Shown piece by piece: positions 1 to 8,330 of a DNA stretch of 64,000 nucleotides (positions are counted from its first letter, which is position 1; each line of letters begins with the position of its first letter). The translations under genes were made by a program, and so were the position numbers. The DNA lies in assembly GCA_949752745.1 (NCBI GenBank), contig OX457034.1, forward strand, positions 31,105,544 through 31,169,543, written 5' to 3'. The DNA is from Protula sp. h YS-2021. Lineage: Eukaryota; Annelida; Polychaeta; Sabellida; Serpulidae. The notes beneath the pieces are model-generated. The model made no database searches, was not told the origin of the DNA, and worked only from the letters and a program-made list of their open reading frames with translations.

Positions 1-42
1 ACAATTCCAGTGACATTGAAAAATGGTGTGTAAAATTACTGA

Positions 43-115
43 TAGAGAATTGAATTGGATAGAGCATTGGTTCGGTAAGCCGAAGGTCCCGAGTTCGACT
101 CCAGCTCGGGGCGGC
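43..115 (+). pseudogene. Degenerate tRNA-like sequence (SINE head), reference copy
   Basis: The segment has tRNA order. A D-arm-like part ends in 'ttggatagagca' (55-66). An anticodon-arm-like hairpin follows at 67-83, with a 5-bp stem TTGGT/GCCGA containing two G-T pairs and the 7-nt loop TCGGTAA. Then comes a variable-loop-like AGGTC, a polymerase III B-box-like 'agttcgactcc' (92-102), and a 3' acceptor-like 'tcggggc'. If read as a tRNA the loop would place GGT at the anticodon, but position 33 is C instead of the invariant T, the T stem does not pair in its normal register, and I find no matching 5' acceptor strand upstream. So it is not a functional tRNA gene. It recurs in all 11 long units at unit offset 43-115 without a change that I saw. 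tRNA-derived SINE head is the best reading; an isolated tRNA pseudogene is the alternative. Confidence 0.7.
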
Positions 116-381
116 ATGCAGGGAATTGACATTTGCTCAAATTGCCTTGGCTAAGCAAATACAGTAGATAAGATCACCTATGAAGGAATTTAAAGTTGAC
201 GCCCACTTAGCGTTTCAGCCATCCCTTAAAAACATTTTAGAAAGAATTTAGTTTGGGCATCGTCCAATGACTTTCTTTATTTGAGTTGCCAAAGTCAATA
301 AAATTATTTATTTTTAAACGATCAAAAGTTTCAGGGAGTGAACTCTGTAAAAAAAAAAAAAAAAAAAAAATAATAATAATA
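43..381 (+). mobile_element. Candidate tRNA-derived SINE, copy in L1
   Basis: A tRNA-like head with a B box, an unrelated body of about 230 bp, an AATAAA motif near 297, and a 3' tail of 22 A plus three TAA (349-381) give the order head, body, A-rich tail typical of a tRNA-derived SINE. About 340 bp is also a usual SINE length. I did not find convincing flanking target-site duplications, and the body is not a family I recognise, so the element could be an old insertion or the resemblance partly accidental. It must have entered before the long unit was amplified, because every long unit carries it in the same place. Confidence 0.4.
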
Positions 382-518
382 GGTTTTGCCTGTAACACTT
401 TGGTCCCTTTTTATTCTATATTGATATTGAATGTTTCAAGTCAAACCGTAAACAAGAAGAAAAAAGTGTAAGCAACGCCTGTTTTGAAAGATTTACAATT
501 CAGCAATAAATGTTGCAA

Positions 519-791
519 TCACTCACTTTTTCCCACACCACAATCCAATTCAGATGGGAAGGTATGTAGTTTATAAACAGGCTCGAGCATCCATACAGAT
601 AGTGCTGTGCAGGTTATGGCAGTAATACAGTTGGCTGAAAGTTGGCTCGGGAGTGCGAGGGCGTAAGCGTTCCGGTGTTCTTCGGGACCCGGTGGATCGA
701 GCTGGAACTCGGCTGTAGAAAGGCGAAAGGCGGCGTAAAACCCGCCCGGTATGCCGAAGCCCCGCCACTGACCAATGCACACTGTGGTTGA
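519..791 (-). other. Reverse-strand open frame without ATG start, in GC-rich island
   Basis: A reverse frame is open from the stop at 794-792 to the stop at 521-519. The longest reading from a possible initiator begins with GTG at 782-780 and gives 87 residues; no ATG lies before an internal methionine in the C-terminal half. No known domain, signal peptide or membrane segment is recognised. In all 11 copies the 87-residue reading is unchanged: the three substitutions that segregate (equivalents of 543, 597 and 663) fall at third codon positions and are synonymous. Two other overlapping reverse frames (571-795, 74 codons; 614-868, 84 codons) do begin with ATG but both change residues between copies. 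Three overlapping open frames in a GC-rich stretch are expected by base composition. Equivalent starts and ends of the 87-codon reading are 34970-35233, 38075-38338, 41177-41440, 44279-44542, 47381-47644, 50483-50746, 53583-53846, 56682-56945, 59781-60044 and 62881-63144. Confidence 0.15.
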
Positions 792-840
792 TCATTGACG
801 GTGGCTGGGGTGGCCGTATATAGGTCAGGCTTCTGGCAGC
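640..840. other. GC-rich island in segment A, L1
   Basis: About 200 bp with clearly higher G+C and CpG content than the AT-rich surroundings on both sides. It includes a short direct repeat 'gttggct' around 630-647 and a CCGG-bounded stretch near 672-692. The sharp change in composition suggests a separate origin or a constrained function such as an RNA gene or promoter. I could not match it to a family by eye. Confidence 0.75.
772..822 (+). promoter_or_regulatory. Promoter-like CCAAT and TATA elements, L1
   Basis: At the right edge of the GC-rich island a CCAAT box (772-776) is followed about 40 bp later by a TATA-like 'gtatata' (816-822), with GC-box-like 'cccgccc' upstream (741-747). A start at about 845-855 would run into the T-rich part of A on the + strand. 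The arrangement is suggestive, not proof; short motifs of this kind arise easily. It recurs in all long units, with L2-L11 reading 'tatatacg' where L1 has 'tatatagg'. Confidence 0.3.
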
Positions 841-881
841 AAGCCATAATATATGTCCTGCATTGCACGCTTCACTTTTTG

Positions 882-892
882 TTTTTTTTTTT
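882..892 (+). repeat. Variable T run in segment A, L1
   Basis: A T run following 'cttcactttttg'. Its length varies between long units: 11 in L1 and L2, 10 in L3-L7, L10 and L11, and 9 in L8 and L9. The changes shift every + strand reading frame that crosses it, which argues against translation of the 90-112 codon + strand frames that start upstream of it and run to about unit position 1126. Confidence 0.9.
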
Positions 893-1092
893 ATCTTTGA
901 TTATATTTTATTTTATCTAAGAGGTAGGTTATTGTTTCTATTTCATACAAAACTTATGCAAGATTTAATCATATTTTATTGCTGGTGCATGCACATAGAA
1001 GGCTCTAGAATATGCACAACAGTATTCCACACTCCTCTAGTATCCCTTGTTCAATGCTCTTTCAATCCAACTGGACAATCAAAAGCTGTGCG

Positions 1093-1130
1093 TCTCACAC
1101 TTCTTGATCTCTCTCACACTGCTTGATCTC
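1093..1130 (+). repeat. 19-bp tandem duplication, L1
   Basis: Two adjacent 19-bp copies, 1093-1111 and 1112-1130, differ at one base (T against G at the tenth position). It is present in all long units, for example near 35544 and 38648. The two copies are pyrimidine-rich and followed by 'ttcaatc'. Confidence 0.9.
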
Positions 1131-1800
1131 TTCAATCATGGCATTCTACCTACGTCAGTTGCAGAGTTACTTCGGGATTGAAGGCACAGAGTACGATCGT
1201 TGTACCTTACTAAGATCGAGGATGTATATTCATACACCGTAATATCATACTGAATTTTACTTCAGGTTTTAAACAAATATTAAGTAGTCTTAAAACTGTT
1301 TGATTTTACATACACCGTTTATAAGAGAATGACATTGAAGCATTAACTTTGGCCATTTTTTCTATCTTAAACCATTTCAAAGAGAATAAAATACTCAGAC
1401 AAAAGTACAGATGCTCAATAATCTTTCAGATCAAGGCAGATCGATGAACTTTCTAAAATACATAAACCTATTTTATTGCTAAACATTAAAATATCTGCAA
1501 TAAAGAAAATTTTAATGGTTATAAAAGTAAGATTGTAATGTGTGGATAAGTTTGTACAGTGTAGCTAAAGTGAAAAGGTGGTAGTAGAATTTGCAAAGTG
1601 GGGATACCTGCTTGACCTCTTCCGAGGATCATAATTTTAAAACTGATCTATGTGAAAATAAAAGAAGAAAGTTAATTTTCCTTGGAAAATAATAAAAAGT
1701 CAAATATATTGTACTTGCGATTGAAGAAAAATGGGCACGGTTGGGGAGAGGAAGAGCAAAGGAAGACGGATGTATGTAAATGTCTTGAGTAATAATGTGA
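1131..1800. other. AT-rich remainder of segment A, no recognised feature
   Basis: No gene or element is seen. The stretch has a few acceptor-like sites ('ttacttcag' near 1257) and a purine-rich part near 1727-1770. It ends in 'aaatagtgaaa', the sequence that also occurs at every B-to-B join. Confidence 0.6.
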
Positions 1801-2336
1801 AATAGTGAAAGTGGTTAATTTGGTGGATAGGTTAAATTTTGAAAGTGGAATATCTTTAAAAGTATTGGTGATAGAGAGACGGGGATTTGACGAGGTGATA
1901 TGGCGAATATGAATTATGTATGATCCAGTAGTGTTTTTAGGCCATTCTGAGCCCTTTAAATTGCACTTTTACAAAGGCAAAGTTTTCTACAGGCGAGTGT
2001 TAAATGAATGGTTTTAAGAACAGCGAGATAGATTTTTTATAAATAGATTTGTCTATTTCTTAGTGATTGGATGAATGATCAGATCAGTCTTGGAAAAAAC
2101 TTCACAATAACTATGTAACTGTTTGATATATTTTTTTAAAGTAAACCTTTGTAACCATATACATCCTTCATGTTACCAGTTACCAATACAAATATATGTA
2201 ATGTAAGAAGCTACTAAATTTCAACTTACAATTTAGATGTTTTCAGCATTTTATTTACAGTAGACTTTGTAAACCTAAATAATTTAAATGTACTTCTATT
2301 TCCAGCCGAGTGTGAGATGTGAGAAATAATTCTGGG

Positions 2337-2518
2337 GTTACGGTATATACCGCCAACAACTGGAAAAATAAAAATAAATCAAGGGGTAATGTCATTGAAT
2401 GTGTGATTTGTTTTAAGAACTACAAAAAGATGTATGTATTCCATAGGTAAAAATTGTAATTTATTTCTGCATACAAACAATATGTATTTGCACCAATTAT
2501 CAACTCTAAAGAAATCAG
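2337..2518 (+). repeat. Internal duplication in B, copy a
   Basis: First of two diverged direct repeats inside B. Shared landmarks are 'atatacc' (2345 and 2528), 'tgaat.tgtgat' (2396 and 2569), 'tttaagarcta', 'atgtatgta', 'ctttatttctg'-like runs, and 'aaatcas' (2512 and 2684). The offsets of 172-183 bp indicate one ancestral monomer of about 175-183 bp. Because every B copy has it, the duplication predates the array. Confidence 0.8.
2341..2352. other. 12-bp perfect palindrome CGGTATATACCG
   Basis: A perfect 12-bp palindrome at the start of internal copy a, present in every B copy examined. The matching site in copy b ('acacatataccacc') has lost the symmetry. It could be a dimer binding site, but no factor is implied by sequence alone. 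Confidence 0.8.
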
Positions 2519-2692
2519 GTATTACACATATACCACCGACAAAAATGAAAATCCTGAGACTTTCTCAGTGAATTTGTGATATGGTTTAAGAGCTAGAAAG
2601 GAATGTATGTATACCTTTAGTAAAATTTGAACTTTATTTCTGGATACAAGCAATCGGTAGCTGCAACAAGTATCAGCAGAAACAAATCACCA
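2519..2692 (+). repeat. Internal duplication in B, copy b
   Basis: Second diverged copy, about 10 bp shorter than copy a near its start. Visible similarity is clearly above chance over most of the length but far below the near identity between whole units, so the duplication is much older than the amplification of B. Two alleles that distinguish L2-L11 from L1 and the short units (2557 A to T and 2587 T to C) lie in this copy. Confidence 0.8.
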
Positions 2693-3010
2693 GAAAACAT
2701 TGATGTAAAAATTCAAAGGTCCAGTACATAATACGGCATATCCTCGTCTCGGACATTTGTCGTTGTCATGTATCTGCGCCGTATGTCGAATTATGCTGAC
2801 ACAGTTGACGCCCCACTCTAGCGCTATTACTCTTATATTTATGACTTCCTTAAAATCTAAGCGGTTATTGTTGCAAGATCAAAGATTTCAATTTAGTTCG
2901 TTCGTTGCATAGACTGCACATCCTAGCTTTTATTTTAGTGTTAATGCATGTTTAACTGGCCAGTCGTTAACTGGTCAACCGTCAATGATGGATAATGGAT
3001 TTACAGACAT

Positions 3011-3060
3011 GTCTTGTTATATTTTCCATGTTGATCAAACCAACACAGGTTAAACAAGAC
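3011..3060. other. Inverted repeat GTCTTGTT / AACAAGAC near the end of B
   Basis: Perfect 8-bp arms at 3011-3018 and 3053-3060 are separated by 34 bp containing the palindrome TTGATCAA. It lies about 50 bp before the unit join. In S17 and S19-S21 the left arm is changed ('gtcttgtg'), breaking the last pair, so the structure is not strictly kept. Its closeness to the breakpoint may be relevant to recombination. Confidence 0.65.
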
Positions 3061-3106
3061 CCAAACAGTCTGAGAAATATGATAGATTCACAGCAGGTTA
3101 TATACA

Positions 3107-4412
3107 AATAGTGAAAATGGTTAATTTGGTGGATACGTTAAATTTTGAAAGTGGAATATCTTTAAAAGTATTGGTGATAGAGAGACGGGGATTTGACGAG
3201 GTGATATGGCGAATATAAATTATGTATGATCCAGTAGTGTTTTTAGGCCATTCTGAGCCCTTTAAATTGCACTTTTACAAAGGCAAAGTTTTCTACAGGC
3301 GAGTGTTAAATGAATGGTTTTAAGAACAGCGAGATAGTTTTTTTATAAATAGATTTGTCTATTTCTTAGTGATTGGATGAATGATCAGATCAGTCTTGGA
3401 AAAAACTTCACAATAACTATGTAACTGTTTGATATATTTTTTTAAAGTAAACCTTTGTAACCATATACATCCTTCATGTTACCAGTTACCAATACAAATA
3501 TATGTAATGTAAGAAGCTACTAAATTTCAACTTACAATTTAGATGTTTTCAGCATTTTATTTACAGTAGACTTTGTAAACCCAAATAATTTAAATGTACT
3601 TCTATTTCCAGCCGAGTGTGAGATGTGAGAAATAATTCTGGGGTTACGGTATATACCGCCAACAACTGGAAAAATAAAAATAAATCAAGGGGTAATGTCA
3701 TTGAATGTGTGATTTGTTTTAAGAACTACAAAAAGATGTATGTATTCCATAGGTAAAAATTGTAATTTATTTCTGCATACAAACAATATGTATTTGCACC
3801 AATTATCAACTCTAAAGAAATCAGGTATTACACATATACCACCGACAAAAATGAAAATCCTGAGACTTTCTCAGTGAATTTGTGATATGGTTTAAGAGCT
3901 AGAAAGGAATGTATGTATACCTTTAGTAAAATTTGAACTTTATTTCTGGATACAAGCAATCGGTAGCTGCAACAAGTATCAGCAGAAACAAATCACCAGA
4001 AAACATTGATGTAAAAATTCAAAGGTCCAGTACATAATACGGCATATCCTCGTCTCGGACATTTGTCGTTGTCATGTATCTGCGCCGTATGTCGAATTAT
4101 GCTGACACAGTTGACGCCCCACTCTAGCGCTATTACTCTTATATTTATGACTTCCTTAAAATCTAAGCGGTTATTGTTGCAAGATCAAAGATTTCAATTT
4201 AGTTCGTTCGTTGCATAGACTGCACATCCTAGCTTTTATTTTAGTGTTAATGCATGTTTAACTGGCCAGTCGTTAACTGGTCAACCGTCAATGATGGATA
4301 ATGGATTTACAGACATGTCTTGTTATATTTTCCATGTTGATCAAACCAACACAGGTTAAACAAGACCCAAACAGTCTGAGAAATATGATAGATTCACAGC
4401 AGGTTATATACA
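3107..4412 (+). repeat. Short unit S1
   Basis: 1306 bp, left-domain type (A at 3217, T at 3251). Carries T to C at 3582, shared only with S8. Confidence 0.93.
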
Positions 4413-5718
4413 AATAGTGAAAATGGTTAATTTGGTGGATACGTTAAATTTTGAAAGTGGAATATCTTTAAAAGTATTGGTGATAGAGAGACGGGGATTT
4501 GACGAGGTGATATGGCGAATATAAATTATGTATGATCCAGTAGTGTTTTTAGGCCATTCTGAGCCCTTTAAATTGCACTTTTACAAAGGCAAAGTTTTCT
4601 ACAGGCGAGTGTTAAATGAATGGTTTTAAGAACAGCGAGATAGTTTTTTTATAAATAGATTTGTCTATTTCTTAGTGATTGGATGAATGATCAGATCAGT
4701 CTTGGAAAAAACTTCACAATAACTATGTAACTGTTTGATATATTTTTTTAAAGTAAACCTTTGTAACCATATACATCCTTCATGTTACCAGTTACCAATA
4801 CAAATATATGTAATGTAAGAAGCTACTAAATTTCAACTTACAATTTAGATGTTTTCAGCATTTTATTTACAGTAGACTTTGTAAACCTAAATAATTTAAA
4901 TGTACTTCTATTTCCAGCCGAGTGTGAGATGTGAGAAATAATTCTGGGGTTACGGTATATACCGCCAACAACTGGAAAAATAAAAATAAATCAAGGGGTA
5001 ATGTCATTGAATGTGTGATTTGTTTTAAGAACTACAAAAAGATGTATGTATTCCATAGGTAAAAATTGTAATTTATTTCTGCATACAAACAATATGTATT
5101 TGCACCAATTATCAACTCTAAAGAAATCAGGTATTACACATATACCACCGACAAAAATGAAAATCCTGAGACTTTCTCAGTGAATTTGTGATATGGTTTA
5201 AGAGCTAGAAAGGAATGTATGTATACCTTTAGTAAAATTTGAACTTTATTTCTGGATACAAGCAATCGGTAGCTGCAACAAGTATCAGCAGAAACAAATC
5301 ACCAGAAAACATTGATGTAAAAATTCAAAGGTCCAGTACATAATACGGCATATCCTCGTCTCGGACATTTGTCGTTGTCATGTATCTGCGCCGTATGTCG
5401 AATTATGCTGACACAGTTGACGCCCCACTCTAGCGCTATTACTCTTATATTTATGACTTCCTTAAAATCTAAGCGGTTATTGTTGCAAGATCAAAGATTT
5501 CAATTTAGTTCGTTCGTTGCATAGACTGCACATCCTAGCTTTTATTTTAGTGTTAATGCATGTTTAACTGGCCAGTCGTTAACTGGTCAACCGTCAATGA
5601 TGGATAATGGATTTACAGACATGTCTTGTTATATTTTCCATGTTGATCAAACCAACACAGGTTAAACAAGACCCAAACAGTCTGAGAAATATGATAGATT
5701 CACAGCAGGTTATATACA
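4413..5718 (+). repeat. Short unit S2
   Basis: 1306 bp, left-domain type; I saw no private change. Serves as the left-domain consensus. Confidence 0.93.
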
Positions 5719-7024
5719 AATAGTGAAAATGGTTAATTTGGTGGATACGTTAAATTTTGAAAGTGGAATATCTTTAAAAGTATTGGTGATAGAGAGACGG
5801 GGATTTGACGAGGTGATATGGCGAATATAAATTATGTATGATCCAGTAGTGTTTTTAGGCCATTCTGAGCCCTTTAAATTGCACTTTTACAAAGGCAAAG
5901 TTTTCTACAGGCGAGTGTTAAATGAATGGTTTTAAGAACAGCGAGATAGTTTTTTTATAAATAGATTTGTCTATTTCTTAGTGATTGGATGAATGATCAG
6001 ATCAGTCTTGGAAAAAACTTCACAATAACTATGTAACTGTTTGATATATTTTTTTAAAGTAAACCTTTGTAACCATATACATCCTTCATGTTACCAGTTA
6101 CCAATACAAATATATGTAATGTAAGAAGCTACTAAATTTCAACTTACAATTTAGATGTTTTCAGCATTTTATTTACAGTAGACTTTGTAAACCTAAATAA
6201 TTTAAATGTACTTCTATTTCCAGCCGAGTGTGAGATGTGAGAAATAATTCTGGGGTTACGGTATATACCGCCAACAACTGGAAAAATAAAAATAAATCAA
6301 GGGGTAATGTCATTGAATGTGTGATTTGTTTTAAGAACTACAAAAAGATGTATGTATTCCATAGGTAAAAATTGTAATTTATTTCTGCATACAAACAATA
6401 TGTATTTGCACCAATTATCAACTCTAAAGAAATCAGGTATTACACATATACCACCGACAAAAATGAAAATCCTGAGACTTTCTCAGTGAATTTGTGATAT
6501 GGTTTAAGAGCTAGAAAGGAATGTATGTATACCTTTAGTAAAATTTGAACTTTATTTCTGGATACAAGCAATCGGTAGCTGCAACAAGTATCAGCAGAAA
6601 CAAATCACCAGAAAACATTGATGTAAAAATTCAAAGGTCCAGTACATAATACGGCATATCCTCGTCTCGGACATTTGTCGTTGTCATGTATCTGCGCCGT
6701 ATGTCGAATTATGCTGACACAGTTGACGCCCCACTCTAGCGCTATTACTCTTATATTTATGACTTCCTTAAAATCTAAGCGGTTATTGTTGCAAGATCAA
6801 AGATTTCAATTTAGTTCGTTCGTTGCATAGACTGCACATCCTAGCTTTTATTTTAGTGTTAATGCATGTTTAACTGGCCAGTCGTTAACTGGTCAACCGT
6901 CAATGATGGATAATGGATTTACAGACATGTCTTGTTATATTTTCCATGTTGATCAAACCAACACAGGTTAAACAAGACCCAAACAGTCTGAGAAATATGA
7001 TAGATTCACAGCAGGTTATATACA
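5719..7024 (+). repeat. Short unit S3
   Basis: 1306 bp, left-domain type; no private change seen, apparently identical to S2 and S4. Confidence 0.93.
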
Positions 7025-8330
7025 AATAGTGAAAATGGTTAATTTGGTGGATACGTTAAATTTTGAAAGTGGAATATCTTTAAAAGTATTGGTGATAGAG
7101 AGACGGGGATTTGACGAGGTGATATGGCGAATATAAATTATGTATGATCCAGTAGTGTTTTTAGGCCATTCTGAGCCCTTTAAATTGCACTTTTACAAAG
7201 GCAAAGTTTTCTACAGGCGAGTGTTAAATGAATGGTTTTAAGAACAGCGAGATAGTTTTTTTATAAATAGATTTGTCTATTTCTTAGTGATTGGATGAAT
7301 GATCAGATCAGTCTTGGAAAAAACTTCACAATAACTATGTAACTGTTTGATATATTTTTTTAAAGTAAACCTTTGTAACCATATACATCCTTCATGTTAC
7401 CAGTTACCAATACAAATATATGTAATGTAAGAAGCTACTAAATTTCAACTTACAATTTAGATGTTTTCAGCATTTTATTTACAGTAGACTTTGTAAACCT
7501 AAATAATTTAAATGTACTTCTATTTCCAGCCGAGTGTGAGATGTGAGAAATAATTCTGGGGTTACGGTATATACCGCCAACAACTGGAAAAATAAAAATA
7601 AATCAAGGGGTAATGTCATTGAATGTGTGATTTGTTTTAAGAACTACAAAAAGATGTATGTATTCCATAGGTAAAAATTGTAATTTATTTCTGCATACAA
7701 ACAATATGTATTTGCACCAATTATCAACTCTAAAGAAATCAGGTATTACACATATACCACCGACAAAAATGAAAATCCTGAGACTTTCTCAGTGAATTTG
7801 TGATATGGTTTAAGAGCTAGAAAGGAATGTATGTATACCTTTAGTAAAATTTGAACTTTATTTCTGGATACAAGCAATCGGTAGCTGCAACAAGTATCAG
7901 CAGAAACAAATCACCAGAAAACATTGATGTAAAAATTCAAAGGTCCAGTACATAATACGGCATATCCTCGTCTCGGACATTTGTCGTTGTCATGTATCTG
8001 CGCCGTATGTCGAATTATGCTGACACAGTTGACGCCCCACTCTAGCGCTATTACTCTTATATTTATGACTTCCTTAAAATCTAAGCGGTTATTGTTGCAA
8101 GATCAAAGATTTCAATTTAGTTCGTTCGTTGCATAGACTGCACATCCTAGCTTTTATTTTAGTGTTAATGCATGTTTAACTGGCCAGTCGTTAACTGGTC
8201 AACCGTCAATGATGGATAATGGATTTACAGACATGTCTTGTTATATTTTCCATGTTGATCAAACCAACACAGGTTAAACAAGACCCAAACAGTCTGAGAA
8301 ATATGATAGATTCACAGCAGGTTATATACA
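7025..8330 (+). repeat. Short unit S4
   Basis: 1306 bp, left-domain type; no private change seen. Confidence 0.93.

Larger units (their letters stand above)
1..1800 (+). repeat. Segment A (long-unit-specific), reference copy
   Basis: About 1.8 kb found only in long units. In order it holds a degenerate tRNA-like sequence (43-115), a body ending in an A-rich tail (349-381), an AT-rich stretch, a GC-rich island (640-840), a T run (882-892), a 19-bp direct duplication (1093-1130), and an AT-rich remainder to the join with B at about 1797-1810. I find no terminal inverted repeats and no clear target-site duplication flanking A as a whole: the left join ends in 'acaa' and the right edge in 'tgaa', which share only 'aa'. 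Apart from the listed elements I recognise nothing from 1131 to 1800. Confidence 0.9.
1..3106 (+). repeat. Long unit L1 (A+B), reference copy
   Basis: First long unit, used here as the coordinate reference. A covers 1-1800 and B 1801-3106. It differs from the right-hand long units (L2-L11) in A, for example 'tatatagg' instead of 'tatatacg' near 822, 'gcattgc' instead of 'gcactgc' near 862, and 'agaatttag' instead of 'agaagttag' near 247. With L2 it shares 'ttcatacac' near 1231 and 'ctgaatttt' near 1250, where L3-L11 have 'ttcagacac' and 'ctgaacttt'. Its B carries the short-unit alleles at 1992 (G), 2280 (T), 2557 (A) and 2587 (T). It has a 22-nt A run followed by three TAA. It is therefore closer to the ancestor of the short copies than the right-hand block is. 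Confidence 0.96.
1801..3106 (+). repeat. Segment B (shared by long and short units), reference copy
   Basis: AT-rich 1306-bp segment present in every unit; 34 complete copies are in the window (25 from 1801 to 34454 and nine in L2-L10). It contains an internal duplication (2337-2518 and 2519-2692), a 12-bp palindrome (2341-2352), a palindrome ACTGGCCAGT near 2965, and an inverted repeat (3011-3060). Several acceptor-like sequences occur on the + strand (for example 'tatttccag' near 2306), but no open frame is worth calling. The satellite-like properties are the AT-rich base content, near identity and internal repetition. Confidence 0.93.

Noticed and set aside
67..112. Functional tRNA with GGT at the anticodon position
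   Set aside because: C at position 33, an unpaired T stem in the normal register and no 5' acceptor strand make it a derived sequence, not a working tRNA.
286..471. A + strand frame of about 61 codons with a lysine run, repeated in several long units
   Set aside because: The lysine run is the A-rich tail. Tail length changes between units alter or remove the frame, and it has no ATG at its first codon.
640..830. Possible likeness of the GC-rich island to SRP (7SL) RNA, from scattered matches such as 'ggatcg', 'ggctgtag' and 'gaaaggcggcgtaaaac'
   Set aside because: The matches are short with large gaps between them and I could not fold the conserved domains. A covariance search with the SRP models (for example RF00017) would settle it.
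863..1126. + strand frames of 87 to 112 codons with a hydrophobic, phenylalanine-rich middle
   Set aside because: Their 5' part changes with the T run at 882-892, giving different starts in different units. The hydrophobic look comes from T-rich DNA.
1155..1160. Arthropod-type initiator TCAGTT in A
   Set aside because: No TATA or downstream promoter element at the right distance, and the hexamer is common.
1..1800. Segment A as an intact transposon inserted in a B array
   Set aside because: No terminal inverted repeats, LTRs, transposase or clear target-site duplication. Only a 2-bp overlap is shared by its ends.
2890..2915. CENP-B-box-like 'ttcgttcgttgca' in B
   Set aside because: It lacks the conserved CGGG half of the box.
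791..2989. 12-bp inverted match between A (791-802) and B (2978-2989)
   Set aside because: A match of this length between two strands of a 3-kb unit is near what chance gives.
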